DNA of 22,887 nt from Amphimedon queenslandica (GCF_000090795.2 NW_003547203.1:1-22887), one strand, 5' to 3'; shown: positions 1-10,314, numbered from the stretch's first letter. Numbers and translations are program-made. The notes: generated from the letters alone by a model not told the origin.

Positions 1-837
1 CTTAATTTATTGAAACTGTTACATACAGATTGTGTCGAGGGTACGCACTTTAGTGCTCTCGTTCATTCATTCTGTACAACTGAAATTTGTTTTTAATAAA
101 CAATAACTTTAGCACAGCATGTTTCAAGCTCCTAGATCTTTCTTTTTGGCGTGGAAAAGTCTTTCTTAACTGTTTTGTGTTGCTCAAATACAAGTGCTAG
201 GTACAGAAGCTTCAAAGTAAGAAAATCGAGCAGTTGGGCCAAGTTCCGTTGTGTTGGCACTTTAGAGATAGATGGTAGCATTTTTCAGTAGATTAGAACA
301 TGGCCTTCAAATAATATGAACAGATTTCTCTAAATCTTACTTGATGAAGAGTTATACTTACTTGAAATTGTTGAGGTCACTCGTTTGTGCAGCGCTAGAG
401 CAACAACTTGCTGGGTTATAGGTACTAAAGTACCTATACTATCTCAAATATACAAAGGCAGCAACTTTTTTTGTCAGCAAGTTTATCATATATTGCTGAT
501 TAGTAAAGAAAAAGTGAAGCTTCTTTCTCACATGGTCTTCTTGCTGCCAATCATTCCAGTTATGATGGAATGCCACACCTTTCAATCTACATGCATGGGA
601 GGGGCTGGAGCTGCTTGCATGTTGTGCTGCAGTGCTGCTACTTCTGCAGGTATTTAAGAGCAAGTGCAACTGCAGGAAGCTAGTGTTGAGCAGACTCTCT
701 TCATGCTGATAATCAAACAGCTATTGCAGTGCGGGCATGCACCATAGCAGCTATAGGGGCGAGGCCATGCACCGTAGGTGTCTCGTGATGCAAGAATTCC
801 ACATATTTCCGTTGGAGGGTCAAAAGTGCAAGTTATT
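1..837. other. Noncoding stretch, no gene recognised
   Basis: No convincing coding region is seen. Open frames of 60-90 codons occur on both strands (for example around 385-669), but they lack a recognisable domain, low-complexity bias argues against them, and they overlap each other. The stretch could be intergenic, or the tail of a gene that lies to the left of the window. Confidence 0.5.
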
Positions 838-1255
838 CAGTTATTGTTATTATTCATTTTGAGTATAGTTCAATGCAAGTTCAAAATAGATAAAAGCATT
901 TGTTCAATTCTCTGTTCATTGTCCAGTATTGTTGCTTTATTTGCGCTGATTAGATCATCATGTGCTATAAATCAAGATTAAAAATACATTATCAGTCGTT
1001 ATAAAAAGAAAATAATTACATGTAGCTACATTTAAAGACAGTCACAAAAATTATATTGTCATTCTCCAATACACATAGAATCTAGTGTTAAACTTAGCAC
1101 ATAGATTGATTCTAGATCTATACTTTGTAGCTCGTCAGTCAAAGATTTAGTAAAAATTGTTCAAATTAATAATATTTAGATCTATCATCTAAAATTTTGA
1201 TTATTCTCCTATAGTTCACATACTGTGGGCATAAATTTCGTCAAACTGTAGTATT
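838..1255 (-). pseudogene. Partial duplicate of TRAF3IP1 last exon plus upstream intron
   Basis: Read on the minus strand, this block aligns along its length with 5017-5390, which holds the last exon of TRAF3IP1 and the 3' part of its last intron. The exon-like part (about 868-955) still reads as the family's C-terminal motif, DLISANKATILDNEQRIEQM, followed by a stop. At the would-be splice acceptor this copy has 5 extra bases relative to the working copy. Splicing at the same AG would therefore shift the frame and give an early stop. A one-codon insertion near the C-terminus keeps frame. No other TRAF3IP1 exon is found nearby. The likeliest reading is a relic of segmental duplication. An alternative last exon joined in another phase is possible but less likely. 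Confidence 0.75.
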
Positions 1256-2049
1256 TTACCTATGATGTCACATGAACAGGAGTTGCACATTGCTGCTCAA
1301 ATTTAATATTTATGCTCAAACCATAGATATTATAGACCCATCCCAAGGCTAATTAATTATCACAATCACTAATTGTAGATAGCAAAGGGATGGGGCAAGA
1401 CTAGCTTTCAAACTGATAAAAAAAACAAAAGAAAGCATCAAGAGAAGCTGTAAGTAGGAATCAATAAGCTCATCCAGATTCATTGTATGATGTCTAAGAC
1501 ATTGACAAGGCTGCATCTACCATACCACATCACTGGATCTACATGCTAGAATCACTCTTAGTAGCTGGTACCAATTGTTTTCTTTGTTTTGCAACAGTTA
1601 AGAATTTGAACTTCCAATTAGCAGGCTTTGGGCAGTGGCGGATCTAGGGGGGCCAGGGGGGCAATACCCCACAAAATTTTCTGGAGTAATGTCAAACTTA
1701 GTTTTACCTATATAAACTGTGAAGCAGCTGCAGTATACTGGACTATGTCTAGATCCAAACAATCTTTAAACCACAAAGGAGCTCATTTTAGTAGGCTTAG
1801 TAACCCCATTAGGGCCATTATTTACTCTTGGTCTTTATATTTTGACTTTCCTCATTGTTCTGCACATTGCAGTCATGCACATAATTATTTGCAGAGTTGT
1901 GCCACACCCCCAATTACCCCACCCATTTTCATAATTCCCCCCAAATTAAATTTTAAATTCCGGCTTTGGCGATGATACGGTATGTTCCGCGTATGATAAT
2001 AATCACAAACAAACCAAACTAGTACCATAGACATAGCCGTCGCCCAGAA
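1256..2049. other. Noncoding, repeat-like sequence upstream of the Death-LRR gene
   Basis: No gene is recognised. A weak foldback lies around 1334-1403. At about 1630-1960 there is a run of G-rich then C-rich tracts, beginning with CAGTGGCGGATCTAGG and ending in repeated CCCC blocks. That beginning resembles the ends of non-autonomous DNA transposons common in marine invertebrates, but I could not find a matching inverted end. A 115-codon open frame across this segment looks like low-complexity translation of the repeat. Confidence 0.45.
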
Positions 2050-4154
2050 ATGGATTCAGATTCTTACTTGTCTTTCTTGGAGAAAGCTCCTTCGCTAGAT
2101 GAACTAACGGAGCATATTAACGTTGGTACTAGTTGGTACATTTTAGGTATAATGTTAAAACTAGATCAGAAGAAATTAGAAAGCATTGAAAAGAATCCTC
2201 AGAATGATGATGTCAAGGCTACCAAAATGTTTGGTTTATGGCTGTCTGGTAGCTCTGCTGAACCAAACAGAAGAAGTATTCTGGAAGCTCTGAGAAAAAG
2301 GGTCGTGGGAGAAGCCAGAATTGCTGATGAGTATGAGAAAAATTTAAAACAGATGTATGCTGAATGCCACACATTCCGCCCAAGCTCTTCAGAGCAGTCT
2401 ACCATAATGACCAAAAAGGGTAAAATTATCTTGATGATAATCATAGATCTTATGCATTACAGATTCACCTGCTGAGCCTAAGGATTTTGGGAAACATGAA
2501 AAGATAAAACCAGACCTTAACTCTCAACCAGGTGAATTTAAATCTAGCAAGGCTGCATGGCATCTTTAAATTGGTTAATGTTATTCTTGATTTAGAAATG
2601 ATTAATAAAGAAGCAGCAGAAATTGCAAAATTGAAGGCCATCATCAAGGAAAAGGAGAAACAATTAACAGGTGCCATAATAGAAACTCTTGATGTCATGC
2701 AATGTTTATGCAAGCATTTCTATAGTCTCACCCCACCCCTGTGCTACCTGTGGATAGCGAAAGGGCAGGGCGAGACTAGCATTTCTACTATTTCCTTTTG
2801 GTATATATCACTGAGAGGTGTACTAGCATATACAGTGAAACCTGCTATTGTGGACAGTCTAAAATAAGGACACCTCTAAAATCAGGACAGGTAGTATCAG
2901 TCCCAATACAATATAAATGTGCATTAATGAACCTCTGAAATAAGGACACCTCTATATAATAAGGACAGTTTTATTTGGTCCCAAGGTGTCCGGAATAGAC
3001 AGGTTTGACTGTATGTAGGATTGAGGTTGGTTTTTAAGATGGCGGCCGTTTTTATGATTTTCAAATACTTATATAATACAGCCTAGTAGTAATTATGCAC
3101 GCTGTGCATAATTATTATTTTGTCTGATACATATACCGTGCATAATTATTTTGCCTAATAGATGCCAAAAAGGAGATAGAAATTTTGAGAAAACAAGCCC
3201 AAGAAAGAATGTCACCACTAGGACATAATTCATCATCAGAGTCATCCTTAAGTATAGTCTGTAAATATATATACTTATAATTTTATTAATCTATGTTTAG
3301 GTTCACAAAATTCTGATCAAGAAGGTAAGCATGCACAAAGCTACTGAGTTGCTATGCTGCCTATAATTATCAGATTTGCCATGCATGTAACTCAATACAT
3401 ATTTGCTTATGCATACCAACCACACTTATAGCTTGACAATTATAATGTGAATATGACTGAGGAGTATGCCTATTTCATGCAATATGTTGTGTTGCTTTTA
3501 ATGTATTCTGAGCTGCAATAAGCAGCAGATGAGTTCTATTTATTAATAGGACTAGAGGAAACTGGAGAGTTGTTAGACCTACAGCGGCAGACTTGGCTAA
3601 CATCACCAACTTTTGAAGAGTGCGAAAAAGCAGTCTCAAATTTGAATGAACATTGTAAAAGTATTGTGTTAAGACTATCATCTCCTGAAATTGTTTGCCT
3701 CCTTTTGCAACCAATATTAAGAAAAGAATCAATCAAGGAGTTTCACATTATTTCTACTCCATTAAAATGTGATACCATTAAACAGTTTTCTCTACTATCA
3801 AGTCACAATTCGCTCCAATGGCTGCGTTTAACTTCTAATTCAGTTGGTGATCTGGAAGTTGTAGAACTTGTACAGTTGATTAAACACGATACAACATTGA
3901 CACACTTATCACTGTCTGAAAACCCTGACATTACCTCAGCTAGTGCTCCATCAGTTTCTGACCTCATTGTCACAAACCGTACTCTCATATACCTTTCACT
4001 TCGAAGTACTAATATATGTCATGAAGGAATAGCTACACTGATGGATGCACTTAAATATAACAAAACACTGAAGGAACTTAAAGTGGACCAAAAACACAAA
4101 AGTACTTGTTCTTCAATGTCTTTTTATCGGAGGTTGTCTTTTTGTCCATTTTAG
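2050..4154 (+). CDS. Death domain / coiled coil / leucine-rich repeat protein
   Basis: Six exons fit GT/AG rules and keep one frame: 2050-2419, 2463-2531, 2596-2670, 3162-3251, 3301-3324, 3550-4154, giving about 410 residues. Residues ~10-100 look like a Death domain (W-x2-LG start, KMFGLWL, LLEALR-like helix, IA-x2-YE end). Exons 2-5 encode a charged, lysine/glutamate-rich linker with coiled-coil character. Exon 6 (residues ~210-410) carries ribonuclease-inhibitor-type LRRs such as LTHLSLSENPDI and LIYLSLRSTNI. The start ATG has A at -3 and G at +4. Every intron is phase 1. Death-LRR proteins lacking a NACHT domain are known in sponges; a role in innate signalling is inference. No signal peptide or membrane segment is seen. 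The tail after the last LRR is short and could be trimmed by a further unseen intron. Confidence 0.8.
2723..2778. repeat. Short TAGTCTC foldback element
   Basis: The ends read TAGTCTCACCCC and, inverted, TAGTCTCGCCCTG, forming a foldback of about 56 bp inside the third intron of the Death-LRR gene. The terminal heptamer TAGTCTC is shared with the foldback at 7936-8010. Confidence 0.6.
2833..3011. mobile_element. MITE with pogo/Tigger-like ends
   Basis: This is a 179-bp element starting CAGTGAAACCTG and ending in the inverted counterpart CAGGTTTGACTG, about 25 bp of imperfect terminal inverted repeat. It is flanked by TA on both sides (2831-2832 and 3012-3013). CAGT ends with a TA target duplication are the hallmark of pogo/Tigger-type Tc1-mariner relatives. 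Internally it repeats the phrase AAGGACACCTCT, typical of this MITE group. There is no coding capacity. It sits in intron 3 of the Death-LRR gene. Confidence 0.8.
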
Positions 4155-5016
4155 TCATATTTATTAAGATCTAACACATTTGTTACTGCCTAATATACAT
4201 AGTTTTAGTCCTGAAAAATACTATCTACGCAATGGAGTAGGGAACAAAAGTTATGTGGCAAATATTACAACTGCATGCCAGTTTAAAATGCAGTTTTACA
4301 CAGAACATTTTCACAAATAATAGTTGTGTCATGCTTTATTTTGCTCACCTTTGCAAGCTCTAATAATCATAATTATATCAAAATATTGGTTTTCATGTGC
4401 TAAATAATAACAGTGAAACACTGCTGTAGATGTATGTAATTAGAAAACTATAGGGTATTATAGTATGACCAAGCAAATTGTGCTTCAATTGCCTGTTTAG
4501 GTACTGCCCCAAATTCCATCCTATATGCTTTGAAATGAATCCAATTATGTGCATTATTATGCAGATGCATGTACGTGTAAACTTGATACTTGATATTTGA
4601 GTAGGGCTTAAAATATTATTTCAAGCCCTACTCAAATATCAACTATGATGTTACACATAGATGCATCTGTTACAATTGTGCAATAACAACTATTATGGGG
4701 TGTCTGGGTGTAGTTGACTAAACTGTTCATCTGACTGATTTCTATCAAGTTGTGTGGTCTGTTGTATACCGTGATCGTTATCAATCTGGGTACAAACTGT
4801 CCTTTTGATATCATTATTGGAGCAGGGAATCAGTATTACAATTGCAATATTTTAATAATGCCAGAATCTAAAAATGTTTTAAGTGAGTTTGAGCTTGTTT
4901 GAGCCACTGCAAAATGTAAATAGAACAGCAGTCTAAGTCATTGGACATGCCACGCTTGAATAGATGGTTGGGTTTGTACCACATGCCATATTATTATAAC
5001 ATTATATTATTATTAT
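4155..5016. other. Convergent intergenic region with a perfect hairpin
   Basis: This lies between the ends of the Death-LRR gene (+) and TRAF3IP1 (-). No gene is seen; a 60-codon minus frame at 4632-4814 has no recognisable character. The main structure is the hairpin at 4590-4642. Confidence 0.5.
4590..4642. repeat. Perfect 20-bp inverted repeat, 13-nt loop
   Basis: The left arm (4590-4609, TTGATATTTGAGTAGGGCTT) is exactly complementary to the right arm at 4623-4642. The loop is AT-rich. The arms are too short and isolated to name a transposon family. It lies in the convergent gap between two genes. Confidence 0.85.
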
Positions 5017-5043
5017 TTTGTTATTATTAATTTTGTGTATGGT

Positions 5044-8000
5044 TCAATGTGAGTTCAAAGATAAAAGCATTTGTTGAATTCTCTGATCATTGTCCAGTAT
5101 AGTTGCTTTACTTGCACTGATTAGATCATACTACAAATCAAGATTAAAAATACATTATCAATTATTTTTTTAAATGAATTTTTTATGAAACAACTACATT
5201 TAAAGACAGGTCACAAAAATTATATTGTTCATTCTCCAATACACATAGTGTTAAATTTAGCACATAGATTCTATATTTATACTTCGTAGCTTCAAATGTT
5301 CATCAAATTTAGATCTATCATCTAAATAATTCATCATTCTCTTGTGGTTTACATATTGTGGGTATAAATTTCGTCAAAACAATAGTATCTTTGATCAAAA
5401 AAAAACACCATTGACAAAGCTTTTAGACTTTTTACAGACAAAAATTTGGGGCTACATTTATACAGTAGTGTAACAGGAAGTGCTTTGGAAAAGTTATAAA
5501 AACACTGCTACTATGAATGAATTTAACTAATGATAAGTGTTGCCTGGAATGCAAAGCATACCTGTTCATCTATCTTTGCACTTAATTCTGCTAGCTGCTC
5601 CTTCAAGGGAGTTAGCTCATCTTCTGTAATTCTATAACATCAAGATAAGCATGCTACACATACTTGTCATTTACTAAAAAATACTTTTCTTCTCTTCTTA
5701 AGGTTTCAGCATATTGAGAGTTTTCCTTCTTCCACATTTCCAACTCTTGCTCCATACTATCAAGATCTTCCTGTGAAATCAAATAATTATTTTAATTACA
5801 ACAATTCTCAAGTTCTTACCTGTACATAATCCATAATCTTTCCTAGGGGATTAGCTGTCTGAGATAAACTCTGTATTGAGCTTTGAAGTTTTGAGACCTC
5901 CTTCTCTATCAGTTCCCTCTCCCTCTTCCTCTGTGCTTCAGTGATAGTAACACTTCTTGGGCCTCCACCTTTCCCTTCATCTCCTCCAAATCTCTCCTTG
6001 GCAGCCATCAGAGTCTTAGTAAGAGCACCTTCTGGCTTGGACTGGGACTCAGACAAAGTTTCAGATGAAGGACCAAGAGGGATTTGATCTTGAACAATAA
6101 ACTCTTCCTCCTCCTCCTCCTCTTCTTCTTCGGATTTTCCTTTTTGATCAAGAATAAGAGTAGGTACTTTTCTGTCTTGCCCAGAGTTATTCCTGAGTTG
6201 GAGACATAAAAGAACAATAATTAATTTAGACAAAAGTTATTATATCATACCTAGAACTAGGTTCATCACTATCCATTACTTTCTTAATGACTCTTGGAGC
6301 TGGAGGGCGTGAGCTACTGGGACGTGTGGGCATTGGTCTATGTAATATAAAACCATTACTAATACACATAAATATGTAATGGCAATGTACATGTACACAG
6401 CAAGCAAATATTGGGAAAACTATCAAAAGAATTCTTTAAATACCCTTAGTATGCAAAACATTTTAGGAAACCTGTGACAAATTTTGTATTGTGGGCATTC
6501 AAGAATATTCAGAATTTTTTCTATTATAAAAGGCATGGTAGAATTTTTAGTGCATCAACGCCTTATGCTATTTTCTGATTAAATATTTTTGGGCTTTTGA
6601 TTGCATGCATAATTGTCAGAAGCCACCTCATGATTTTTGTGCAAAAATGGCTGGGAAAATTTTAACACCTTTCTAAATTTTAATGCTTTGAAGTCAATTC
6701 TGATCACAAAATCTTTAAACATTACTTACACTAATCCATTTTGAGTTACATTAGAAGGAGACGACGAGTTCTGAGGCTCATTGCTCGTGTCATCACTAGT
6801 TTCAGTCTGACTAGGAGGAGGCTCTCTCTCGTGAGACTTTCTCTGTCCTTTTGCTGTTGATGGTCTGTCATTGACTTGAACTTGACTTCCAGAGCCTTCA
6901 GAAGACAATGCCTCCCCATCCTTTTCTCCTCCTCCTCCTCCTCCTCCTTCTTTATTGCTTGCTGCAGCTTGTGAATCTCTTGACTTTCTCCTAGTGCCAG
7001 GCTAAGAAAAGATTATACCTGTCACTATTGATATAAAGAGAGGTAGTCATTACCCTATGCTGAGGTCTTTCTTGGTGAGGTACAGGATCAGGATGAGGCT
7101 CTGTTACAGTGTTTGTCTGTATAAAAAGAAATATTAGAATATAGACTAGACTTGAAGTAATACATGTACAGACAAAAAATAATTAAATCTTGTCATCATA
7201 CTGCACCTCAATTTCATTTTCTTTATCATCCTCAGTTGCTGGTGTTGGTTGTGGTGCCTTGTCTTGTTGTGTTGTGTCACTTGCTTTCTTCTTTTCTGCT
7301 TTTTTCTTCGCCTCTGTATCTTCTCTGTGTTATGCTCAAAATAAAGTGCAGGGTATCACAGTCTTTAACTAACCTCGCTGCTTTTTTGTCTGATGATGGA
7401 CTTGACTTTTCTCCACTCAATACTTTTTGAACAGCATCAGTAGAATCAAGCTACATGTACATGCAAAGTTAACAATAAAAAGTACCTTTACACTCAGTGA
7501 AGCATTTTTAATGATCCAAATTATAAAAAAGCAAAAGCAAAAATTGGTTCCAAAATTAGCAAGCCTCCATGCATCAACATGCGTAAGGTGTGGTCAAAAG
7601 TGGACCCACCCTCGTCTAAAAATAGTATATCCGCTAGCTCTGGTAAGCAGAAAGAAAATCTCATTAAAGCGGGGGCGCTTCACACTCCTACTCCTTCTTT
7701 ACCCACATTATGGACTCCTGATGCTGTGTAGAAAGCTATAAGAGCTGTTTCCAACAAATAATTTTCAAGTTATGACCATTTTAAAAACGAGCCAATTATT
7801 TTTAGAAAAAAAGCATGCTTGTTAGCTTGAGCTGATTTCAAGAAGGTGAGCACTATGCCAAAATCCTGTAGGAAATCCTGACTTTATACATGCAATGTAC
7901 ATGAAATTTTTTTTATGAATTTACGCATGTAGATATAGTCTCACATAGCCAGACTCTCCACCCCTTTTTGACATTTGGACATGGGTAATGAGTCTGGCTA

Positions 8001-8878
8001 CACGAGACTAATGTACATGTATGTGCCTAAAAACACTATTCTTACTCTACATAACTACCGTATAGTAGGAAATTTTGGAGAGACTAAAATTTGGTGAATT
8101 GCTAAATTTTGGTAATTGGCGAATTTTAATTTAACAAATTTGTGGCCACGTACATGTACCATTGAGCATGCGTATAATGGCTCAAAATGGTAGATTTTTA
8201 TTTTGACAAATGACTATCAAAACATAAAATTCGCCAAATTAATTTCCCTCCAAAATTTCCCTCTATATGGTATGTTATAACATACATGTACATGTACATG
8301 TAAATTTACATGTATATAGTGCACAATATATAATACATGCAATTTTTATTGAATGTACCTTCTTTATAATAGCTGTTGCTATCATTTGTAATAATTCATT
8401 AGTTCTTTCAGCTTCTGCTCCAGCTATCATCTTTGATGGACGAGCTTTTGGAACTTTACCAGTAACAAAGCCTACAAGCAAATTAAGAATCATAATTTAT
8501 TATAACTAGGAGTATACTTACTGACTACGTCAATTGCTTTTTGAAAGAAGTTTATTTTGTCATCACGACTCTAACAATTAAAAATAAAAAATGATTAGGC
8601 AATGGATGTACAGTATGTACATACCCAGTCTCCTTTGCCATCTAATTCTTTCCCAGAGTATAGTCCTTTAAAAAATCCACTTGTTCTAGATATCTACAAA
8701 GTGCTAGACTTTATTTTCAATATTAGGATAAGAGACAAACCTCCATTATCATGTCATGAAGATACCTAAAGGGTGGTTTTGACAAGTGTTTTTCAGTAAG
8801 TGGCGGTTTCTTTATTATTTTCCCTAAAGTGTCCTGAGTCTTTTTGATAATCTTTGGATCTATTGTCGGCGCTGCCAT
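5044..8878 (-). CDS. TRAF3IP1: TRAF3-interacting protein 1 / IFT54 (MIP-T3)
   Basis: Thirteen exons keep frame (5' to 3'): 8741-8878, 8625-8693, 8522-8570, 8359-8471, 7374-7450, 7207-7324, 7054-7116, 6730-7001, 6251-6337, 5820-6192, 5685-5770, 5562-5631, 5044-5130; about 533 residues (human about 690). Residues 1-~120 match the conserved N-terminal calponin-homology-like domain, with [18 protein letters not shown] and [14 protein letters not shown]. The middle is disordered: lysine-rich, a Gly6 run, PRP-rich stretches and ten glutamates (~350-359). The C-terminal ~150 residues form the coiled coil, including [11 protein letters not shown]. The family protein is an intraflagellar transport complex B subunit that binds microtubules/tubulin and is needed for cilia. 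The short final exon ends the coiled coil and was placed by homology and phase. The start codon has a good context. The gene appears complete. Confidence 0.93.
6104..6132 (-). repeat. GAG/GAA microsatellite coding poly-glutamate
   Basis: A trinucleotide run within TRAF3IP1 exon 10 encodes ten consecutive glutamates in the disordered linker. A comparable GGA run at about 6925-6948 encodes six glycines. Both are likely length-variable. Confidence 0.8.
7936..8010. repeat. TAGTCTC foldback element in TRAF3IP1 intron
   Basis: A 75-bp foldback. The left end TAGTCTCACATAGCCAGACTC and the inverted right end match at 18 of 21 positions. It shares terminal TAGTCTC with 2723-2778. It lies in the large fourth intron (7451-8358). 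No coding content is present. Confidence 0.75.
8058..8270. mobile_element. 213-bp MITE with TA duplication in TRAF3IP1 intron
   Basis: The left end reads CCGTATAGTAGGAAATTTTG and the right end, inverted, CCATATAGAGGGAAATTTTG. Both are flanked by TA (8056-8057 and 8271-8272). A second inverted pair lies inside (AATTGGCGAATTTT against AAAATTCGCCAAATT), so the whole element can fold. There is no open frame. It is a non-autonomous DNA transposon of undetermined superfamily. A palindromic ACATGTACATGT repeat follows directly. Confidence 0.75.
8272..8320. repeat. Palindromic ACATGT-rich simple repeat
   Basis: Tandem, self-complementary TACATGTACATG units lie next to the MITE in TRAF3IP1 intron 4. 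Confidence 0.6.
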
Positions 8879-8979
8879 TTCCTAATATCCACAGGAGGAG
8901 AGATTACTGAGAGGGAGAAGGAGCCCAAGTTTATCTGATGGGACAGTTGCTATGGTGATAATAACCACACCCACAAAAG
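8879..8979. promoter_or_regulatory. Bidirectional promoter between TRAF3IP1 and HSPBAP1
   Basis: Only 101 bp separate the divergent start codons, so both genes must share this promoter and very short 5' UTRs. No TATA box is seen. It contains a GGAGGAGAG-rich segment, a CCACACCCAC box (8965-8974), the X-box at 8946-8959, and a motif overlapping the HSPBAP1 start. Confidence 0.75.
8946..8959 (-). promoter_or_regulatory. RFX X-box motif
   Basis: On the minus strand the 14-mer is ATCACCATAGCAAC. It fits the ciliary X-box consensus RYYNYYATRRNRAC at every position. It lies 68 bp upstream of the TRAF3IP1 ATG, a usual distance for X-boxes. RFX factors are known to drive ciliary and intraflagellar transport genes, so the location before IFT54 fits. 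Binding itself is inference. Confidence 0.75.
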
Positions 8980-8987
8980 ATGGCGGC
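8977..8987 (+). promoter_or_regulatory. YY1-like AAGATGGCGGC overlapping the HSPBAP1 start
   Basis: The 11-mer matches the classic YY1 site AAnATGGCGGC and embeds the HSPBAP1 initiator ATG. In animals this arrangement is common at short-UTR housekeeping genes. The same 11-mer occurs at 3036-3046 within an intron, where it may be chance. Confidence 0.5.
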
Positions 8988-10314
8988 TAAACCAGTGAAT
9001 ATTATAACACCAAGTGATGATTTACCTCCTCAGAAACTAAAAGAGCTGGTATTGACGGAGCTGAAAGTCCCGACTGTATTTAAAGGATTTATTGGAGAGA
9101 AATGGGCCGAGGCATTGACGTGGAGCCCACAGGTTATGTCAGAGAAATTGAGTGATGTCTGTACAAGATTCAAAGTGTGTCCAAAAGTTGGTACATTGCA
9201 ACACAGAGAGATACTATCCACTACTGACGTTGTATATGAAACTCACTGTGAGTATGTTGATGCTTGCTTTTTGGATTTCAATAAATGGCTACAAACAGAA
9301 ATTGAAGACGATGAAACCGTATGTCCTCCGCCACAAAAGATCATTAAATGTGCTGATAAAAATCCTTTCTCATCAGTACCGCGCTCTATTTACTGGGTCT
9401 ATGCAGATTATAAGTACATGAATGAATTATGTTCAGATCATTTGGATATTATTGATGCTGTGGACTGGAGTGTGTTTGGATTTGACACTAGAAATGGATT
9501 ATCTTCTACACTTTGGATTGGAAGTGAAGGAGCCTCAACCCCTTGTCATTATGATACTTATGGATGCAATTTAGTAGCACAGCTATGGGGCACTAAAGAA
9601 TGGATATTGTTCTCTCCCGATGACGATCATAAATTATATCCAACTCGTGTTCCTTTTGAAGAATCAAGTGTGTTCAGTCATGTTAACATTAAATCACCTC
9701 AAATCAATAAGTATTGTGATTTTCTCAAGGCAACACCATATAAGGTAAGGTATTACACATTAATAATAATTCCTATTTTATTTCTTGATATAGGTAGTCC
9801 TTTCTCCTGGTGATGTTCTGTTTGTACCTCATCATTGGTGGCATTATGTTGAATGTCTAGAGCCTTCTCTATCAGTCAACACATGGATAGAGCTTGTATG
9901 AACAAGAAAGCAAGAAATGTCCCTAGTTATTGTCAATTATCTTATAGGCTAGTGATAAAGAAGACAGGATCACAGAAGCTATAGCAAGACTACTGGTTAG
10001 TACATATAGTAATGTCTCTTAATTACAATCAAATTTAGGTGTCTAATGTTGTCACTACAGACAATAAAGATTCATTAGTCAATCCAAATGAGGTATTTTT
10101 TGTAAATGATTTATTTAATTTATACTCCCTAAAATCACTTTGTCACTTGCAGGTACTTTTTCCACTGGAAGATAATTTGACTTTATTGAACACAATACTA
10201 ACAGATGGCGATGATGAACAGATTATTACAATATCAGATTTTATCAATATACTAACTAGTAAAGAAGTCTTGAGTGTAATAAAGGATAAAGTCAATGCTT
10301 TTCATGTTTCTTAA
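8980..10314 (+). CDS. HSPBAP1: HSPBAP1-like JmjC-domain protein
   Basis: Five exons: 8980-9744, 9794-9895, 9948-9995, 10039-10092, 10153-10314; 376 residues, all introns phase 0. The JmjC fold is clear: [13 protein letters not shown] supplies the iron ligands His190 and Asp192, and [13 protein letters not shown] in exon 2 supplies His272. [15 protein letters not shown] is the HSPBAP1-type signature. HSPBAP1 binds the small heat-shock protein HSP27 in mammals and belongs to the FIH-like JmjC oxygenases; the substrate is unknown. All three iron ligands are present, so the protein may be catalytically competent (inference). It shares a promoter with TRAF3IP1. Intron 4 (60 nt) is in frame and stop-free. 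A broken copy of exons 3-5 lies at 20586-20957. Confidence 0.92.

Noticed and set aside
385..669. Overlapping 76-90 codon frames on both strands
   Set aside because: No domain, mutual overlap and unremarkable composition; chance open frames.
1628..1975. 115-codon plus-strand frame
   Set aside because: It translates a G-rich/C-rich repeat-like segment; no domain.
2532..2867. Separate 111-codon plus-strand gene
   Set aside because: Its useful part is exon 3 of the Death-LRR gene (2596-2670); the rest reads intron and repeat sequence.
7164..7430. Plus-strand frames of 60-88 codons
   Set aside because: They are antisense to TRAF3IP1 exons that splice and match the family.
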